Shown here: positions 1 to 10,531 of the stretch, piece after piece
How positions within the stretch are numbered: the first letter of the stretch is position 1
Layout of the letters: the number at the start of each line of letters is the position of its first letter
Origin: Saccharomycopsis fibuligera x Saccharomycopsis cf. fibuligera
Taxonomy: Eukaryota > Ascomycota > Saccharomycetes > Ascoideales > Saccharomycopsidaceae
Direction of reading: 5' to 3'
DNA: 64,000 nucleotides
Assembly: GCA_001936135.1 (NCBI GenBank)
Contig: CP012817.1
Coordinates: 3,720,001 to 3,784,000 of the forward strand
Notes under the pieces: model-generated
Databases searched by the model: none
Seen by the model: the letters and a program-made list of their open reading frames with translations, nothing else
Told to the model about the DNA's origin: nothing
Program-made: the position numbers and the translations under genes

Positions 1-3000
1 AATCATCACGACGAGTAATAGCTTGGATATCGCGCCACGTTGTTTTGGCGCCAAACCCGATTAAGAAGCAAACAGCCTCCAATGTCATTTTAACAGCTTC
101 AGGTGGGTTATTCATTGACCTTAATTCACTCAAGTTTTGTTTTTTTATATTTTTGACATTTTGAGCTGCGGCTTCAATTATTGGAATCATTGTATCTAAG
201 TTTTTAGTCACAATCTCTTTTCTTTCTGCAATTTCCACCTCTTGAGCCTGCAACGCCTCCTGCACTTGTATCGAAGCTTCCTGTTTTCTTTCAGCTTCGT
301 TTTGATCAACTAACATCTTGTCCAACATGGCTTTTGCTTCAATATCTTTTGCCTTTAGCTCATTCTGCTTTACTGAAAGCTCATCTTTCAAATCCTTAAC
401 TTGAATCACAGTATCTCTGAGTTTGTCTAACCCAACATTAATGTGTCTTTGATGGCCTTCTAGTTCGTTTTCTTTTACATGGTAGATGTCCAAGAAGTTG
501 TTCAAAAACTCCATGAAGTCACCAGGTACTCTCTGAGGAACAAAATCAATTCTCTTATTACTATCAATAAGGAGCCTGTGTATATCAATCAATGCCTGAA
601 TTGCTGTATTCCTGTTTTCAATCGGGATACCTTTTATCATTTCTGAAGAAATTTCTCGTAATGTTTCGTTACTCCAGTCACCTATCCAGTTCACCACACA
701 TCTATTCAATAAAGCAGGAGACGATAGAATTTCAGGAGTAGTAGAAGTTTCAGGAGAGTTAATTGTAAAAATGACATGCAAATTTTTAGTAATTTGCTGC
801 GAAAACCATTTATACAATTCCTCCTCAGTATCTAGGAGTAATCCTTGTTGCTGTGATTGATCCAAACATATTGACATCAATTCACTAAACTCGTTACCTG
901 AAAAAAGACTTGGGATCTCTGAGTTAGCAAGCAAAGTATTCATTCTTTCAATGAAAGAAGATTCAAGAATGTTCGATTCATCAATAATAAAGCAAATCTT
1001 TTCCCCATAAGCTCCAGCTCTTTTGAGTATTTTGCGAAGTGTAGCATCAAAGTCACTCAAGGTGTAATTTCTATGCACTGCTAATTGAACAATCAGTAGC
1101 CCATTAACCCATGCCACAAATCTGCAAAGGGTTGTTTTTCCTCCTGTGGAGTCACCCACAAGGATAAGGTGTCCTTGGGGTAACGAAAGAACGCGATCTA
1201 TTCTTGTGATATGATCAAGACAATCTTGATAGAGAATCAAATTAGTATCCAACACCTCATTGCTAAAAACTCTCAAACGCTCACTAACAAAGAGACGGAA
1301 CTCGTCTATATCCACAGGAGAATAAGAGGAGGATAACCAACGGGAATAGAGAATTGGCTGTTTGAAGATGTACGATTCTTCGCAACTTGGAAATTGACTC
1401 AAAATATTTTCTTTAATAACTTCAAAAATCCAAGACCTATGCTCTTTATCGGCTATGCGATCACTAAAGAGCCTCAACGCTTCATTCACAAACAATCTCA
1501 AGAACTCAGTCAAGCTCATATTATCCTTATTTTCAAGTCCAAAAAACAATGATCTCATAAACCTGGTAAGATCTCTAGGAGATAAGATTGTGAGCTTATT
1601 CTTAAGTCGGTAGTATATGTTAATTATAGTTTCGACAATTATCATGCTGAGGTTGTTGATGTTTTGCTGCTGACTGAATATCTGTTCAGCAAACGAATTG
1701 TAGATAGCTTTTAAACTCTCGCTACTTGGGTAATCAACAAACAATACTGGGCATAAGTTCAAAAACCTTGGACTCAATTCCTTACGTCCTTGATCAGTGG
1801 CTGGATTGCAAGCACCAATAAACTTGACATTCTCCAAAGTGATGAAAACATTATCAGTAGAATAAAAGCCACCCATCTCAACAATACCACGCAAAAACAT
1901 AATAACAGGTTGTGATCCGTATTTATCCAAATTAGGCAAGTTAATCTCGTCAATAAAGCAAACCACCTCTTTCCCCGATTTTGGTACAAGACTGATGCCA
2001 GTGCTATTACGCATATAAGTACAATACTGATGGAGTGTTGACAATAAGTCTTCTATCGAACTCTTTCCGCTAAAGTTGACGCTTATCAATTCTCTATTTG
2101 AATTTCTCAAACAATCTAAGACAGTCATAGTTTTACCCGAACCAGGAGGACCACACAAAAGTAAAAATTTGTTTTCGTGAACAAATGTTTCAATGAAATG
2201 GGATAGTCTCGTCGTATCTGCAGTTGGAACCATTAATTGATCATTAATACCTTCATAAGCGATATCAATGTTCCCAACTAATGAGTGCCAGTTTGCCCAT
2301 GTCATATCAGGTATGGAAACAGTCTGGTCATATAGATTTATTTCGTTTGTACCAGCTGAGAAAATGCTTGTTAGAAAAATATTAAATTGTGTATGATCTT
2401 GTACCGGACAATCACCTGCAAAGGCCCAAAATAGAGACAACAAGAATGCTTTATAGGCATATTCTCTAAAATCACTTTGATCGGAAACACTCTCATTACT
2501 GGAGCATTCCGTCATTAATTTTCCCAAGTATGCGCCATATATAGTGACAAACATATCAAGCTTTTCTTTTGGTAAGTATCTGAAAACATGACGCAACTTA
2601 GCAGATTTGTCAATGATATTTTCCAATTTAAAATCATTCAGGAGTAAATTTTCCCTTATGATTTCTGCAAATACATTTTTAATTTCCCTGGATTTTGTAG
2701 TGTTTTGTTCATCAAAATCAAACTTTTTGTTTGTAATCTTATTGATGTACGACTTGAGAAGAACTCTAGGCGTGTTCAACTTGTTGGTGAACCAAATCAT
2801 ACCACATCTGCTCACTGTTGCCGGAGTCGCGTATTTTAAAGAGTCTGTCTCAAAAACAATCTTAACATTGGATGGAAGTGCAATATGCTCACCACTTGGT
2901 AAAGTAAAAACTTTGTTATCATCCAATAAACTGTTCAAGTTTTCAATCCATTCAGGGTCAACATCACCATCAAAAACAATCCAAATTCTTTTGGATAATT

Positions 3001-6000
3001 CACCTCTAAGGTTAGCAACAATTTTTCTCAAGAAGCTTGTAAATAAACCATCTTTGAATTCTCGTGTAGTGAGGTCTAAAGAACCGTAAAGTATTTCCTT
3101 GGAAATCTTTGGGTTTATTACATATGATGCACTTTCAATTCCGTCCATTTTCTGAAGAGCTTTCAAAAGAACATTGCGAACTGTTGACTTACCGCAACCA
3201 GCATCGCCTACCATCATGATACCATGATGACTCGATGACAATTCGTGTAATTGCAACACTTTTGTGGTGAACTCAGGAGAGCTTACCAAGCCCTGAATTT
3301 TAATAACTTCTTCAACTTGCTCCAATAATGCGTTATTAGATTGTAACGTAAAGCTCTTTTGAAATGTGTCTTTCATCAAAGAAGTAAAAATCCCAGTGTC
3401 CTCTTGAATAAGTTTTGGCATCACCGAAATGTAAAGACCTTGATAAATGACAAAAGTTTCATCTTCACTTAAGTTATTTCTTTTTATTTTACCGCAGTAG
3501 TTTAGGGTTGATTTGATAGCTCTCAAACCAAAATCATAATGCGTTTGCCTGGAAAGCTGCTTTTCAAGGTTGTTAAATAGAGAAATAACATTCTTGGAAA
3601 TTCCTTTTGCTTCCTTGAACCCTTGAGAATACAAAATAACCTCAGCAATAGCCTCTTTGTTTGTCTTGTTAACAGAAAAACTTCTGAATAATTTCTTCAA
3701 ATTTTCAGGCAAGCTAGATCTACCTGCATAAGTGGGATTCATAGTAATAAATATCGATGTGTTTTTACTCAATTTTGTGACATTTCCCAAAAGGTCGATA
3801 GCAATACTATTATTGCTAAGGCCTAGCTCAATTTTCTCAATCTGCGATGATACCGCACTAAGCATTTTGGAATCAAGTCTGTTAAATTCATCAAAACAAA
3901 CCCATGCGCCGACTTGACATATACCTAATAAAATCCGGCTAATTGCTGTAAAATCAAAAGAATCATCACAGTTAAATACAAGAACAGGCATACCAAGTGC
4001 TTTTCCAAATTCCTTTACGGACTCGGTTTTACCGGTACCTGCAGGGCCAAAGGAACAACCTCCCTTTTTGCAAGCAAGGCACTCGTTGTAGTTGACAAAA
4101 GAATTCTTGATAATATCATTTTTTACCAAACTTGGCGTGAGACCTTGGTACTCAAAGCCATAGTAGTGTTCTGAATCCATAATTTTGACTGATATTTTTT
4201 GAAAATATTCGCTAGTTTGATTTATATAATACTTGACTTTTGACTTCCAAATTAAACTATCCAATGAATTGGTATTATTTTCAGACAAATCGAGGATAAC
4301 GTTGTACTCATGTACGAGTTCAATTATAAGAATTTCTAGCTTTTGACGATCTAAAACGACCAAATCTTCCATTACTGCCGATGAAACCAAGCTCAAGAGA
4401 ACAGAAAAAGTTTCTTGAAGCTCTTTGTAATCGGCATTCTTGATAGCAATTTCGACAACCTGTGTCCAGCAAATTTGGATGGCAAGTAATCCTGGTTGGC
4501 AAGGGTATTTTTTCATCCATTCCAAAAATAAATTCAAACTCATATGACCCGATTTGATGATATCAATGAACTCATTGGTTGCTTGTTCAACCAACATTGA
4601 TAAAGTCTGCTTAAGCTCATGTTCAAGCTCTTTAAGCCATTCGACAAGCGAAGAGTGATTTTTTAATATCACAGGGTTGAAAAGCTCAACTTTTTCTTTT
4701 TCCTTTGAGTATATAGCAGTAATTACCTTCCCGTCATAGTCAATACCATCAATATTTGCATAAATTTTGTTTAAATGATTACCGATATATGTGGGATTAT
4801 CAGAATTGCCGATAATATTTAGTAAATCGTCGTTACCAATAAAATAAAATCTGGAAAAATATTCTCGTTGCTTTTCAAGATAGTCGCCCAATGCTCTTCT
4901 TACCCTTGCTAAGATTTCCAAGTATTTTTCCATAGTTGGCTGAATGTTATCAATACTCACTAAGTTAATTACAAATGGAGACTTGTACGCAGTCTTTAGT
5001 AACCTGAAGAACTCAGAAGTGATATTCAGAAATCTGGAAGACTCAATAGGAAGTAATCTTTTGATATCAGTATTATCACCAAAGACACCATCCAAGTAAA
5101 CCCATTGTCTTTGTACATCAATCCATGTATCGAGCAAAACGTATAGTTTATTCAACTTTGTTTCCCACTCATTGGCCTCTTGTTCAAAGATTGGATAGAA
5201 TGTTGAATGACGCATAGCAGCCAAAACATCAATATCGTCGCTACACTGGTTGAATAGCTTATCCCAGCTTTTTATTAGACGACATCTTCCTTGATAGTTA
5301 AACAAATCAAGAGTTACTTCATCCCATGTTTCCTTAATTTTACCCAATGAATCTTCCAATGTCTTTTCGCCATTAGCTTTGGCAATTATTTCTTTGATTA
5401 TAACCTCATTGAAAGTCAATTGCAAGTCATATACATTTCCAAGGGTTTGTAAACTAGCAGGAATTGGGTCTTTTGATAAAGCATTGTACAATTCATCCCA
5501 GTGACGATCTTTCATGGCATCGGATTTCAAATAGGATAAAACCTGATTCTCTTTAATATGAGCTTTAATGCTATTCTGAAGCTGTTCAAAGGCAGAATAT
5601 TGGCGAACCTTTGTTGGCATTCCTCTTGATGTGGCAAGCAATTCGTCCAATTGACGTCTTACTACTCTTGGAACAACATTAGCCCACGGTGTCTGCTTTA
5701 TGTTTTGCAACGAATTATAAAGGATTTCGAGAGAGCTCCAAACAGCCTTAAAATCACTTATTTCTTCTGAAATAGATCTGAGATCTTCTCCCAAAGCAAT
5801 CGGAATCAATAAAACCTCGGAGGCTCTTTCCAAAAGCACCTTCTGCCCTTGAAGGTGCTCTGTTTTGGACTCGAAAGATTTCAATATGATGAGGGCCGAA
5901 GACGGTATAATTGAGCCAGAAATCGGCTTCTTATAGAGCCATTCTTCTTTTAACTCTCTCATCATATTTTCAACATTGGATGACTCACTCTCGACACGTT

Positions 6001-9000
6001 TGATAATTATACTTGTTTCTGCTTCAATTTGACTCAATCTTCTGTTTAAAATCTTCACTAGCGAAGAGTAATTATTTTCAATTTGCTCTACATGAAGCCA
6101 ATCTGATGGAAAAGAGAATCTGTTTCTGACTAGTAAAATTTGCCCTTTTTCATATAAATTAAGACTTTGGGTCCATTTTTCAAGAGAATCTTTATACTTT
6201 TGAACATTTGATATCAACTGTATAGTATCATTCGTTGAAGAGACATTGATGTTAGAATGCTCCAAATAACTTCTGGCGGTAACTAACTCGGAGTCCATTT
6301 GTTTCATAGAGTTTGCCAAAATTTCTGAAAAATCATTAAGCATTTGTCTTTGCCACGTGTCGTATTTAGCATTAACACGGAGTTGAACTTGTTTATAATC
6401 AAAAGTAACAGATCCAATCTCCTCAATTGTTTCGACAGTATCGAATATTTTTCGGGAACGACGAATATCAGTCAAAACCGAAATCCAAAGATTGATATCT
6501 TTTTGCAAGAAATTGTATACATCTTTGGACTGAAGATCCCACAATGCTTGAAATTTGAACCAGCTGTTTGCATAGGCTTCACATTGTTCAAATTGCAGAT
6601 TTATCAATTTATAAACAGCTCGTAACTCAGCTCTAACAAAGCTGTCGGCTCGTAAAAATTTACGTTCACTATTTGTATTTTTCTCTATGAGGGCATTCGT
6701 GTAATCCTTTAACTTTTTGCCATTATTTTCGTTTCTCATGACTGAAATATCAAAGTTTGTATTATCTATTAATCCTTGTTTTCTTACAACATTGACCAAG
6801 TCCTGCACAGCGCGAATCCAAAGGAATCTTGCGCTTCCTATTGATGGCAGAATGTATATTGTTTGATCTTTGAGGACTAATTCATGAACGGATTTAGGTA
6901 AGAAATGCGGAAGAGTTTTTTCATTGATTGAAGTTAGTTCTGCTTTTAGCCTTTCAGTTAAAATCTTAATCACTTTATCATTAATTTTGCTAACCAATAA
7001 GTTAACATTGTTATAGTTTTCTAATATTATACCATCAACGAGTTGTTGTACTTGACTTAAGATGCTATTAAATGCATTGAAGTTGAAATCACAAGTTGTT
7101 AAGTTTATCAACAATTTCGATATTGTATTTTTATAGTTTTGCAATGCCAATATTTTACTTTTGAACTTAACTACAAAAGTTTCTAAATTGTTGACCAATT
7201 TCAATGACTTATTATCAACAAGATCGTCTTCAATCAAGGAAACATTTGGAGAACTACCAGAACTATTAGCAAGTCGCCCAGAAATATTCCTTGATGTTTT
7301 ATCTGTCGCTAATTGACCAAACTTGCTGTTCATTTTTTGAAAATCGTAAGCCTTGGCTAGATCATCCCATCTTATAGACGAGGATTGTCTCAACGTTTCA
7401 AAGAGACGCATTTTTTCCTCACGCAACAATACGCCAAATTCTTTCAAGTCTTCAAAATATGACAATGATCTGTATAGTGTTCCTACAGATTCATTTAAAT
7501 TTATGACAAATGGATAAACTCTTCTAATTATACGTGATGTGGTGATAATTTGATGTGGAACCTGGTAGTTCAAGTAACACAAATTACGCACTTCTTTGAA
7601 TAACGACACCCAAGTAGAATCAAAATTAACAATAAGCTTAAAGGAGTTATCGTTGCGTTTCACAATCTTGAAAATTTTTTCCTCCACTAGCATGACTAAG
7701 TTACTGGTAGAAGTTTCACGCAACCACTTCTCATAGATACCATTCACATTCAACTTTTTTTTGAAAACCATAGCTTCACTGTAAATTCTCTGGCCCTCGG
7801 CGTATTCGTTCCAATTATTACCAAGAATTATCTCTAGCCTATTGAGGAGAACATTAAGTCTGTTTTCGATCTGTCTTGCCCATACGATGATTGAAGAAAT
7901 CTTTTGAATATCTTTTTTCTCAAAGAGCTTTCGTGAATCATTTTGCTTCAAAAAATGATTCTGAAGGTTAGCAATATCCTGATTTGCAATATCAAGTAAC
8001 TTTGACTGGTATTCCTGTATTGAAGTGTTAATGGATGGTTTAGAAAGCAAAAAGTTGAATTTGTTATAGATGGAAAACATTTCATTAGTGGTTTTAGCCT
8101 TCGACAAAATATCTCTAAGCATCATCGTGATGGAATTTTCAACTTTTTGAGCTCTTTTGTTATATAGATTTTCTGCTAAATCCCATTGTTTTTTACCCTC
8201 AACAGTTGTGTCTGTAATATCAATGCTTTCAACGGCTTCAAATGCAAAGCTCATTTCACCTATTGGGTTTTGAACGCTAAGTGAATTAAAAGCTGAGCTG
8301 GAAACTTCACGTTGATGGTCTGAGATACTACTTGAATTAACAATATTTGTTAGGGATATTAACATTTCATTGTGCTTAATTCTGAAGTCATACAAGTAAT
8401 CGAGTTTTTCCTTCAACGCCTTTGTCTTGGAGTTGATTTTTATGAATATGAATTTCTCTGATCTTTTCCTTAAAAGCTCTCTGGCTAAATTTGTGAACTC
8501 TTTAAGCTGTTTATCGAAAGTTGCAAAAACCATATTTATTTCATCAGTTTTGCTCAAAAAATCTTCAAAATCAAGCTTCATTAAGTTTGTTTGACTGATC
8601 AAGTACTTGAGTTTCATATCCAAGTCAAGCGATATAGACTCCACCAAACGCAAAGCACGACTAATTGGGTAAGATGTTACTCTGAGCTTTTTCATATGAT
8701 TAATGATTAGAATTATACTTTCTTCAACTTTCTCAAATGTTGATGCCGATAATAACTCGTCAATGGGAAGATCTTTCAACAACTGATTGTATCTTTTAGC
8801 AATGACTATAGATTCTTGTAGTCCAGTATCAGACAACAAACTGACGGTAGCGTAAAATCTTTTCGCATTTCTCAATACAGTGAGAGTGGTTTCAATTTCC
8901 TTGGATTTCAACTGTTCTTGTACAGAAAGTAGCGCTGTCTCTATTGAAGACCAGAAGTTGATTTCATCAACAACTGACCCTTCTATAGGATCTCTGGTAA

Positions 9001-9940
9001 GCTTCGAAACGTCTTGAGCGGATTTGACCCACCCATTCACAATAGTTTGCAACTGATTCAAAAACACTGAATCATTAGTCAATTCTTTTGGTACAAATTC
9101 TATTGGGTCTTTCCGGGTGTTTGAGGCCTCTTCGACAGCGGATCTAATTACTGGATGCACAGAAAGCATCAAATCTGGAACTTGAACAGATTGCAATATA
9201 TGTTGCAATGATAGTGCTAACTCGTTAAATTTTTTCTTTGTAATCTGTATAGCATTATTACTTTCATCTTCCACCTTTTTGTTTGTTTCGCTTTCGGCGT
9301 TAGTATCTATCCCGCTATTAAGATGAGTAAGAGCTTCAAAATAAGGTGAAATACCCAAACTGATTAAAGTTTTCAACATTTCATATGATCTTCTGCTATC
9401 AAAAGACGAGTTTTCCTTCTTGACTTTACTATCTTCTGAGGAGAGTAACTCAGTCCCACTATCGCTCTCTTCCTCGGGTTTAATAAATGCGAGCATGTTG
9501 GGCAAATTGAGCACTTGGATCTGGGCGTCTAAAGGTATTGACTCTCTAAGCTGACCCTTCTCTTTTATTAAAACAATAGTAGATATTGTGCTTTTAGTAG
9601 GTATCAAATGGTTCATAACAAAGAATTGATCCGACGGCTCAGACAAGTCTGAGCTTGCTAGTTCAGCGCTTGGGGTATCATTTTCATTGTTGGTACTTTG
9701 TCTAAGCGCCTTTACTATGAATATAGTACACGCCAACGGATTTGTTAAAAACTCAGTGAAAATCAACTTTGACTGATGATTATTGAAGTATATTATATCC
9801 GAAACGGTAGCTGACTGAAGCAATCTGGACAAATTGAAGGCAAAATCAACGACTCTTTGTAGCAAACCATCAGAATCACCCAAGCTAACGCTTGGATCAC
9901 TAATATTAACGTTGCTGAGGTTTTTGTTTGACCTTAGCAT
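1..9940 (-). CDS. DYN1: Cytoplasmic dynein heavy chain, C-terminal part beyond the window
   Basis: Minus-strand microtubule motor that in yeasts positions the nucleus and mitotic spindle. The frame opens with ATG at 9938-9940 and is still open at position 1, giving about 3,313 residues; the yeast protein is about 4,100, so AAA5, AAA6 and the C-terminus lie outside. I read four intact Walker A motifs in one frame: AAA1 GPAGTGKTE (Lys about 1971), AAA2 GDAGCGKST (about 2251), AAA3 GPPGSGKTM (about 2603) and AAA4 GDSTGGKTT (about 2935). Their spacing of roughly 280, 350 and 330 residues is what the family shows. Residues after about 3130 form a charged stalk coiled coil (bases about 130-500), and the window ends just after the MNNPPEAVKMTLEAV entry to the microtubule-binding domain. 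The first 1,700 residues are the poorly conserved tail. No introns seen. Confidence 0.98.
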   Translation of the reverse strand, partial: MLRSNKNLSNVNISDPSVSLGDSDGLLQRVVDFAFNLSRLLQSATVSDIIYFNNHQSKLIFTEFLTNPLACTIFIVKALRQSTNNENDTPSAELASSDLSEPSDQFFVMNHLIPTKSTISTIVLIKEKGQLRESIPLDAQIQVLNLPNMLAFIKPEEESDSGTELLSSEDSKVKKENSSFDSRRSYEMLKTLISLGISPYFEALTHLNSGIDTNAESETNKKVEDESNNAIQITKKKFNELALSLQHILQSVQVPDLMLSVHPVIRSAVEEASNTRKDPIEFVPKELTNDSVFLNQLQTIVNGWVKSAQDVSKLTRDPIEGSVVDEINFWSSIETALLSVQEQLKSKEIETTLTVLRNAKRFYATVSLLSDTGLQESIVIAKRYNQLLKDLPIDELLSASTFEKVEESIILIINHMKKLRVTSYPISRALRLVESISLDLDMKLKYLISQTNLMKLDFEDFLSKTDEINMVFATFDKQLKEFTNLARELLRKRSEKFIFIKINSKTKALKEKLDYLYDFRIKHNEMLISLTNIVNSSSISDHQREVSSSAFNSLSVQNPIGEMSFAFEAVESIDITDTTVEGKKQWDLAENLYNKRAQKVENSITMMLRDILSKAKTTNEMFSIYNKFNFLLSKPSINTSIQEYQSKLLDIANQDIANLQNHFLKQNDSRKLFEKKDIQKISSIIVWARQIENRLNVLLNRLEIILGNNWNEYAEGQRIYSEAMVFKKKLNVNGIYEKWLRETSTSNLVMLVEEKIFKIVKRNDNSFKLIVNFDSTWVSLFKEVRNLCYLNYQVPHQIITTSRIIRRVYPFVINLNESVGTLYRSLSYFEDLKEFGVLLREEKMRLFETLRQSSSIRWDDLAKAYDFQKMNSKFGQLATDKTSRNISGRLANSSGSSPNVSLIEDDLVDNKSLKLVNNLETFVVKFKSKILALQNYKNTISKLLINLTTCDFNFNAFNSILSQVQQLVDGIILENYNNVNLLVSKINDKVIKILTERLKAELTSINEKTLPHFLPKSVHELVLKDQTIYILPSIGSARFLWIRAVQDLVNVVRKQGLIDNTNFDISVMRNENNGKKLKDYTNALIEKNTNSERKFLRADSFVRAELRAVYKLINLQFEQCEAYANSWFKFQALWDLQSKDVYNFLQKDINLWISVLTDIRRSRKIFDTVETIEEIGSVTFDYKQVQLRVNAKYDTWQRQMLNDFSEILANSMKQMDSELVTARSYLEHSNINVSSTNDTIQLISNVQKYKDSLEKWTQSLNLYEKGQILLVRNRFSFPSDWLHVEQIENNYSSLVKILNRRLSQIEAETSIIIKRVESESSNVENMMRELKEEWLYKKPISGSIIPSSALIILKSFESKTEHLQGQKVLLERASEVLLIPIALGEDLRSISEEISDFKAVWSSLEILYNSLQNIKQTPWANVVPRVVRRQLDELLATSRGMPTKVRQYSAFEQLQNSIKAHIKENQVLSYLKSDAMKDRHWDELYNALSKDPIPASLQTLGNVYDLQLTFNEVIIKEIIAKANGEKTLEDSLGKIKETWDEVTLDLFNYQGRCRLIKSWDKLFNQCSDDIDVLAAMRHSTFYPIFEQEANEWETKLNKLYVLLDTWIDVQRQWVYLDGVFGDNTDIKRLLPIESSRFLNITSEFFRLLKTAYKSPFVINLVSIDNIQPTMEKYLEILARVRRALGDYLEKQREYFSRFYFIGNDDLLNIIGNSDNPTYIGNHLNKIYANIDGIDYDGKVITAIYSKEKEKVELFNPVILKNHSSLVEWLKELEHELKQTLSMLVEQATNEFIDIIKSGHMSLNLFLEWMKKYPCQPGLLAIQICWTQVVEIAIKNADYKELQETFSVLLSLVSSAVMEDLVVLDRQKLEILIIELVHEYNVILDLSENNTNSLDSLIWKSKVKYYINQTSEYFQKISVKIMDSEHYYGFEYQGLTPSLVKNDIIKNSFVNYNECLACKKGGCSFGPAGTGKTESVKEFGKALGMPVLVFNCDDSFDFTAISRILLGICQVGAWVCFDEFNRLDSKMLSAVSSQIEKIELGLSNNSIAIDLLGNVTKLSKNTSIFITMNPTYAGRSSLPENLKKLFRSFSVNKTNKEAIAEVILYSQGFKEAKGISKNVISLFNNLEKQLSRQTHYDFGLRAIKSTLNYCGKIKRNNLSEDETFVIYQGLYISVMPKLIQEDTGIFTSLMKDTFQKSFTLQSNNALLEQVEEVIKIQGLVSSPEFTTKVLQLHELSSSHHGIMMVGDAGCGKSTVRNVLLKALQKMDGIESASYVINPKISKEILYGSLDLTTREFKDGLFTSFLRKIVANLRGELSKRIWIVFDGDVDPEWIENLNSLLDDNKVFTLPSGEHIALPSNVKIVFETDSLKYATPATVSRCGMIWFTNKLNTPRVLLKSYINKITNKKFDFDEQNTTKSREIKNVFAEIIRENLLLNDFKLENIIDKSAKLRHVFRYLPKEKLDMFVTIYGAYLGKLMTECSSNESVSDQSDFREYAYKAFLLSLFWAFAGDCPVQDHTQFNIFLTSIFSAGTNEINLYDQTVSIPDMTWANWHSLVGNIDIAYEGINDQLMVPTADTTRLSHFIETFVHENKFLLLCGPPGSGKTMTVLDCLRNSNRELISVNFSGKSSIEDLLSTLHQYCTYMRNSTGISLVPKSGKEVVCFIDEINLPNLDKYGSQPVIMFLRGIVEMGGFYSTDNVFITLENVKFIGACNPATDQGRKELSPRFLNLCPVLFVDYPSSESLKAIYNSFAEQIFSQQQNINNLSMIIVETIINIYYRLKNKLTILSPRDLTRFMRSLFFGLENKDNMSLTEFLRLFVNEALRLFSDRIADKEHRSWIFEVIKENILSQFPSCEESYIFKQPILYSRWLSSSYSPVDIDEFRLFVSERLRVFSNEVLDTNLILYQDCLDHITRIDRVLSLPQGHLILVGDSTGGKTTLCRFVAWVNGLLIVQLAVHRNYTLSDFDATLRKILKRAGAYGEKICFIIDESNILESSFIERMNTLLANSEIPSLFSGNEFSELMSICLDQSQQQGLLLDTEEELYKWFSQQITKNLHVIFTINSPETSTTPEILSSPALLNRCVVNWIGDWSNETLREISSEMIKGIPIENRNTAIQALIDIHRLLIDSNKRIDFVPQRVPGDFMEFLNNFLDIYHVKENELEGHQRHINVGLDKLRDTVIQVKDLKDELSVKQNELKAKDIEAKAMLDKMLVDQNEAERKQEASIQVQEALQAQEVEIAERKEIVTKNLDTMIPIIEAAAQNVKNIKKQNLSELRSMNNPPEAVKMTLEAVCFLIGFGAKTTWRDIQAITRRDD

Positions 9941-10223
9941 ATTTTATTGGGGTACAAACAATATCAACAACCAGATAGTGATACAAACTCGGATCTCTAC
10001 TCAAATTTTTATAAGTTCTTTCACTTTAGTAACCTAAGTTCAAATGTGGTGTATTTGCAGCCTGTATCCAATATTAATCGATGTAGTTTAGTGAATTAAG
10101 TAGTGTTTACTGTGAGCCTATTTAAAGAGACGTAAAATCAAAATAAATCACGGCGACAGTAAACACTGTGGTCCACCCCCTCCACCCCAATACAGGAAAA
10201 CAGTAACGCGTGTCTATGTTTCC
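9941..10223 (-). promoter_or_regulatory. DYN1 upstream region
   Basis: This 283-base stretch lies directly upstream of DYN1. It holds a perfect 12-base inverted repeat (10102-10113 and 10156-10167) containing two oppositely oriented GTAAACA forkhead-type sites, a C-rich CCCCT stretch near 10176, and one ACGCGT at 10206-10211. No TATA box was identified with confidence. Confidence 0.6.
10206..10211. promoter_or_regulatory. MCB element (ACGCGT) upstream of DYN1
   Basis: Perfect palindromic ACGCGT, 266 bases upstream of the DYN1 start. ACGCGT is the known binding core of the MBF complex that drives G1/S transcription in yeasts. Function here is inferred from position only. Confidence 0.45.
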
Positions 10224-10394
10224 CTATGCATCATGATGCGAATAATGTATGTCTTCCACAACGTTACCGTCCGGTAAAGTAGCTTGAATAAATACTGTGT
10301 TACGAACAAAGTCGACATGATAAATAAATTGGTCATGAAAATTAATGGTATATGCAATAGGTCGTTTCGTGAGTAGGTTAATAAAAAAGTACAT
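10224..10394 (-). CDS. Possible 56-residue small protein
   Basis: An ATG-initiated ORF between DBF4 (138 bases upstream on the same strand) and DYN1. The peptide begins MYFFINLLTK and ends NVVEDIHYSHHDA. The second half alternates hydrophobic and polar residues in a beta-strand-like way and lacks the low-complexity bias of chance ORFs in these spacers. I recognise no family. It contains no CTG codon. It could equally be untranslated 3' sequence of DBF4 or the last part of a longer gene, but no splice signals were found in the 137 bases before it. Confidence 0.28.
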   Translation of the reverse strand: MYFFINLLTKRPIAYTINFHDQFIYHVDFVRNTVFIQATLPDGNVVEDIHYSHHDA

Positions 10395-10531
10395 GATTGG
10401 TGTGGAAAAAACAAACAAAAACAGTTAAAAACAAATGACAGTATAGCAGAATGTACAGCAGATAGCTGAATATTGAAAAAGAAGAAAAGCCCACAAACAG
10501 AACAGAATATATAGAAAGAACAAAAAATTCT

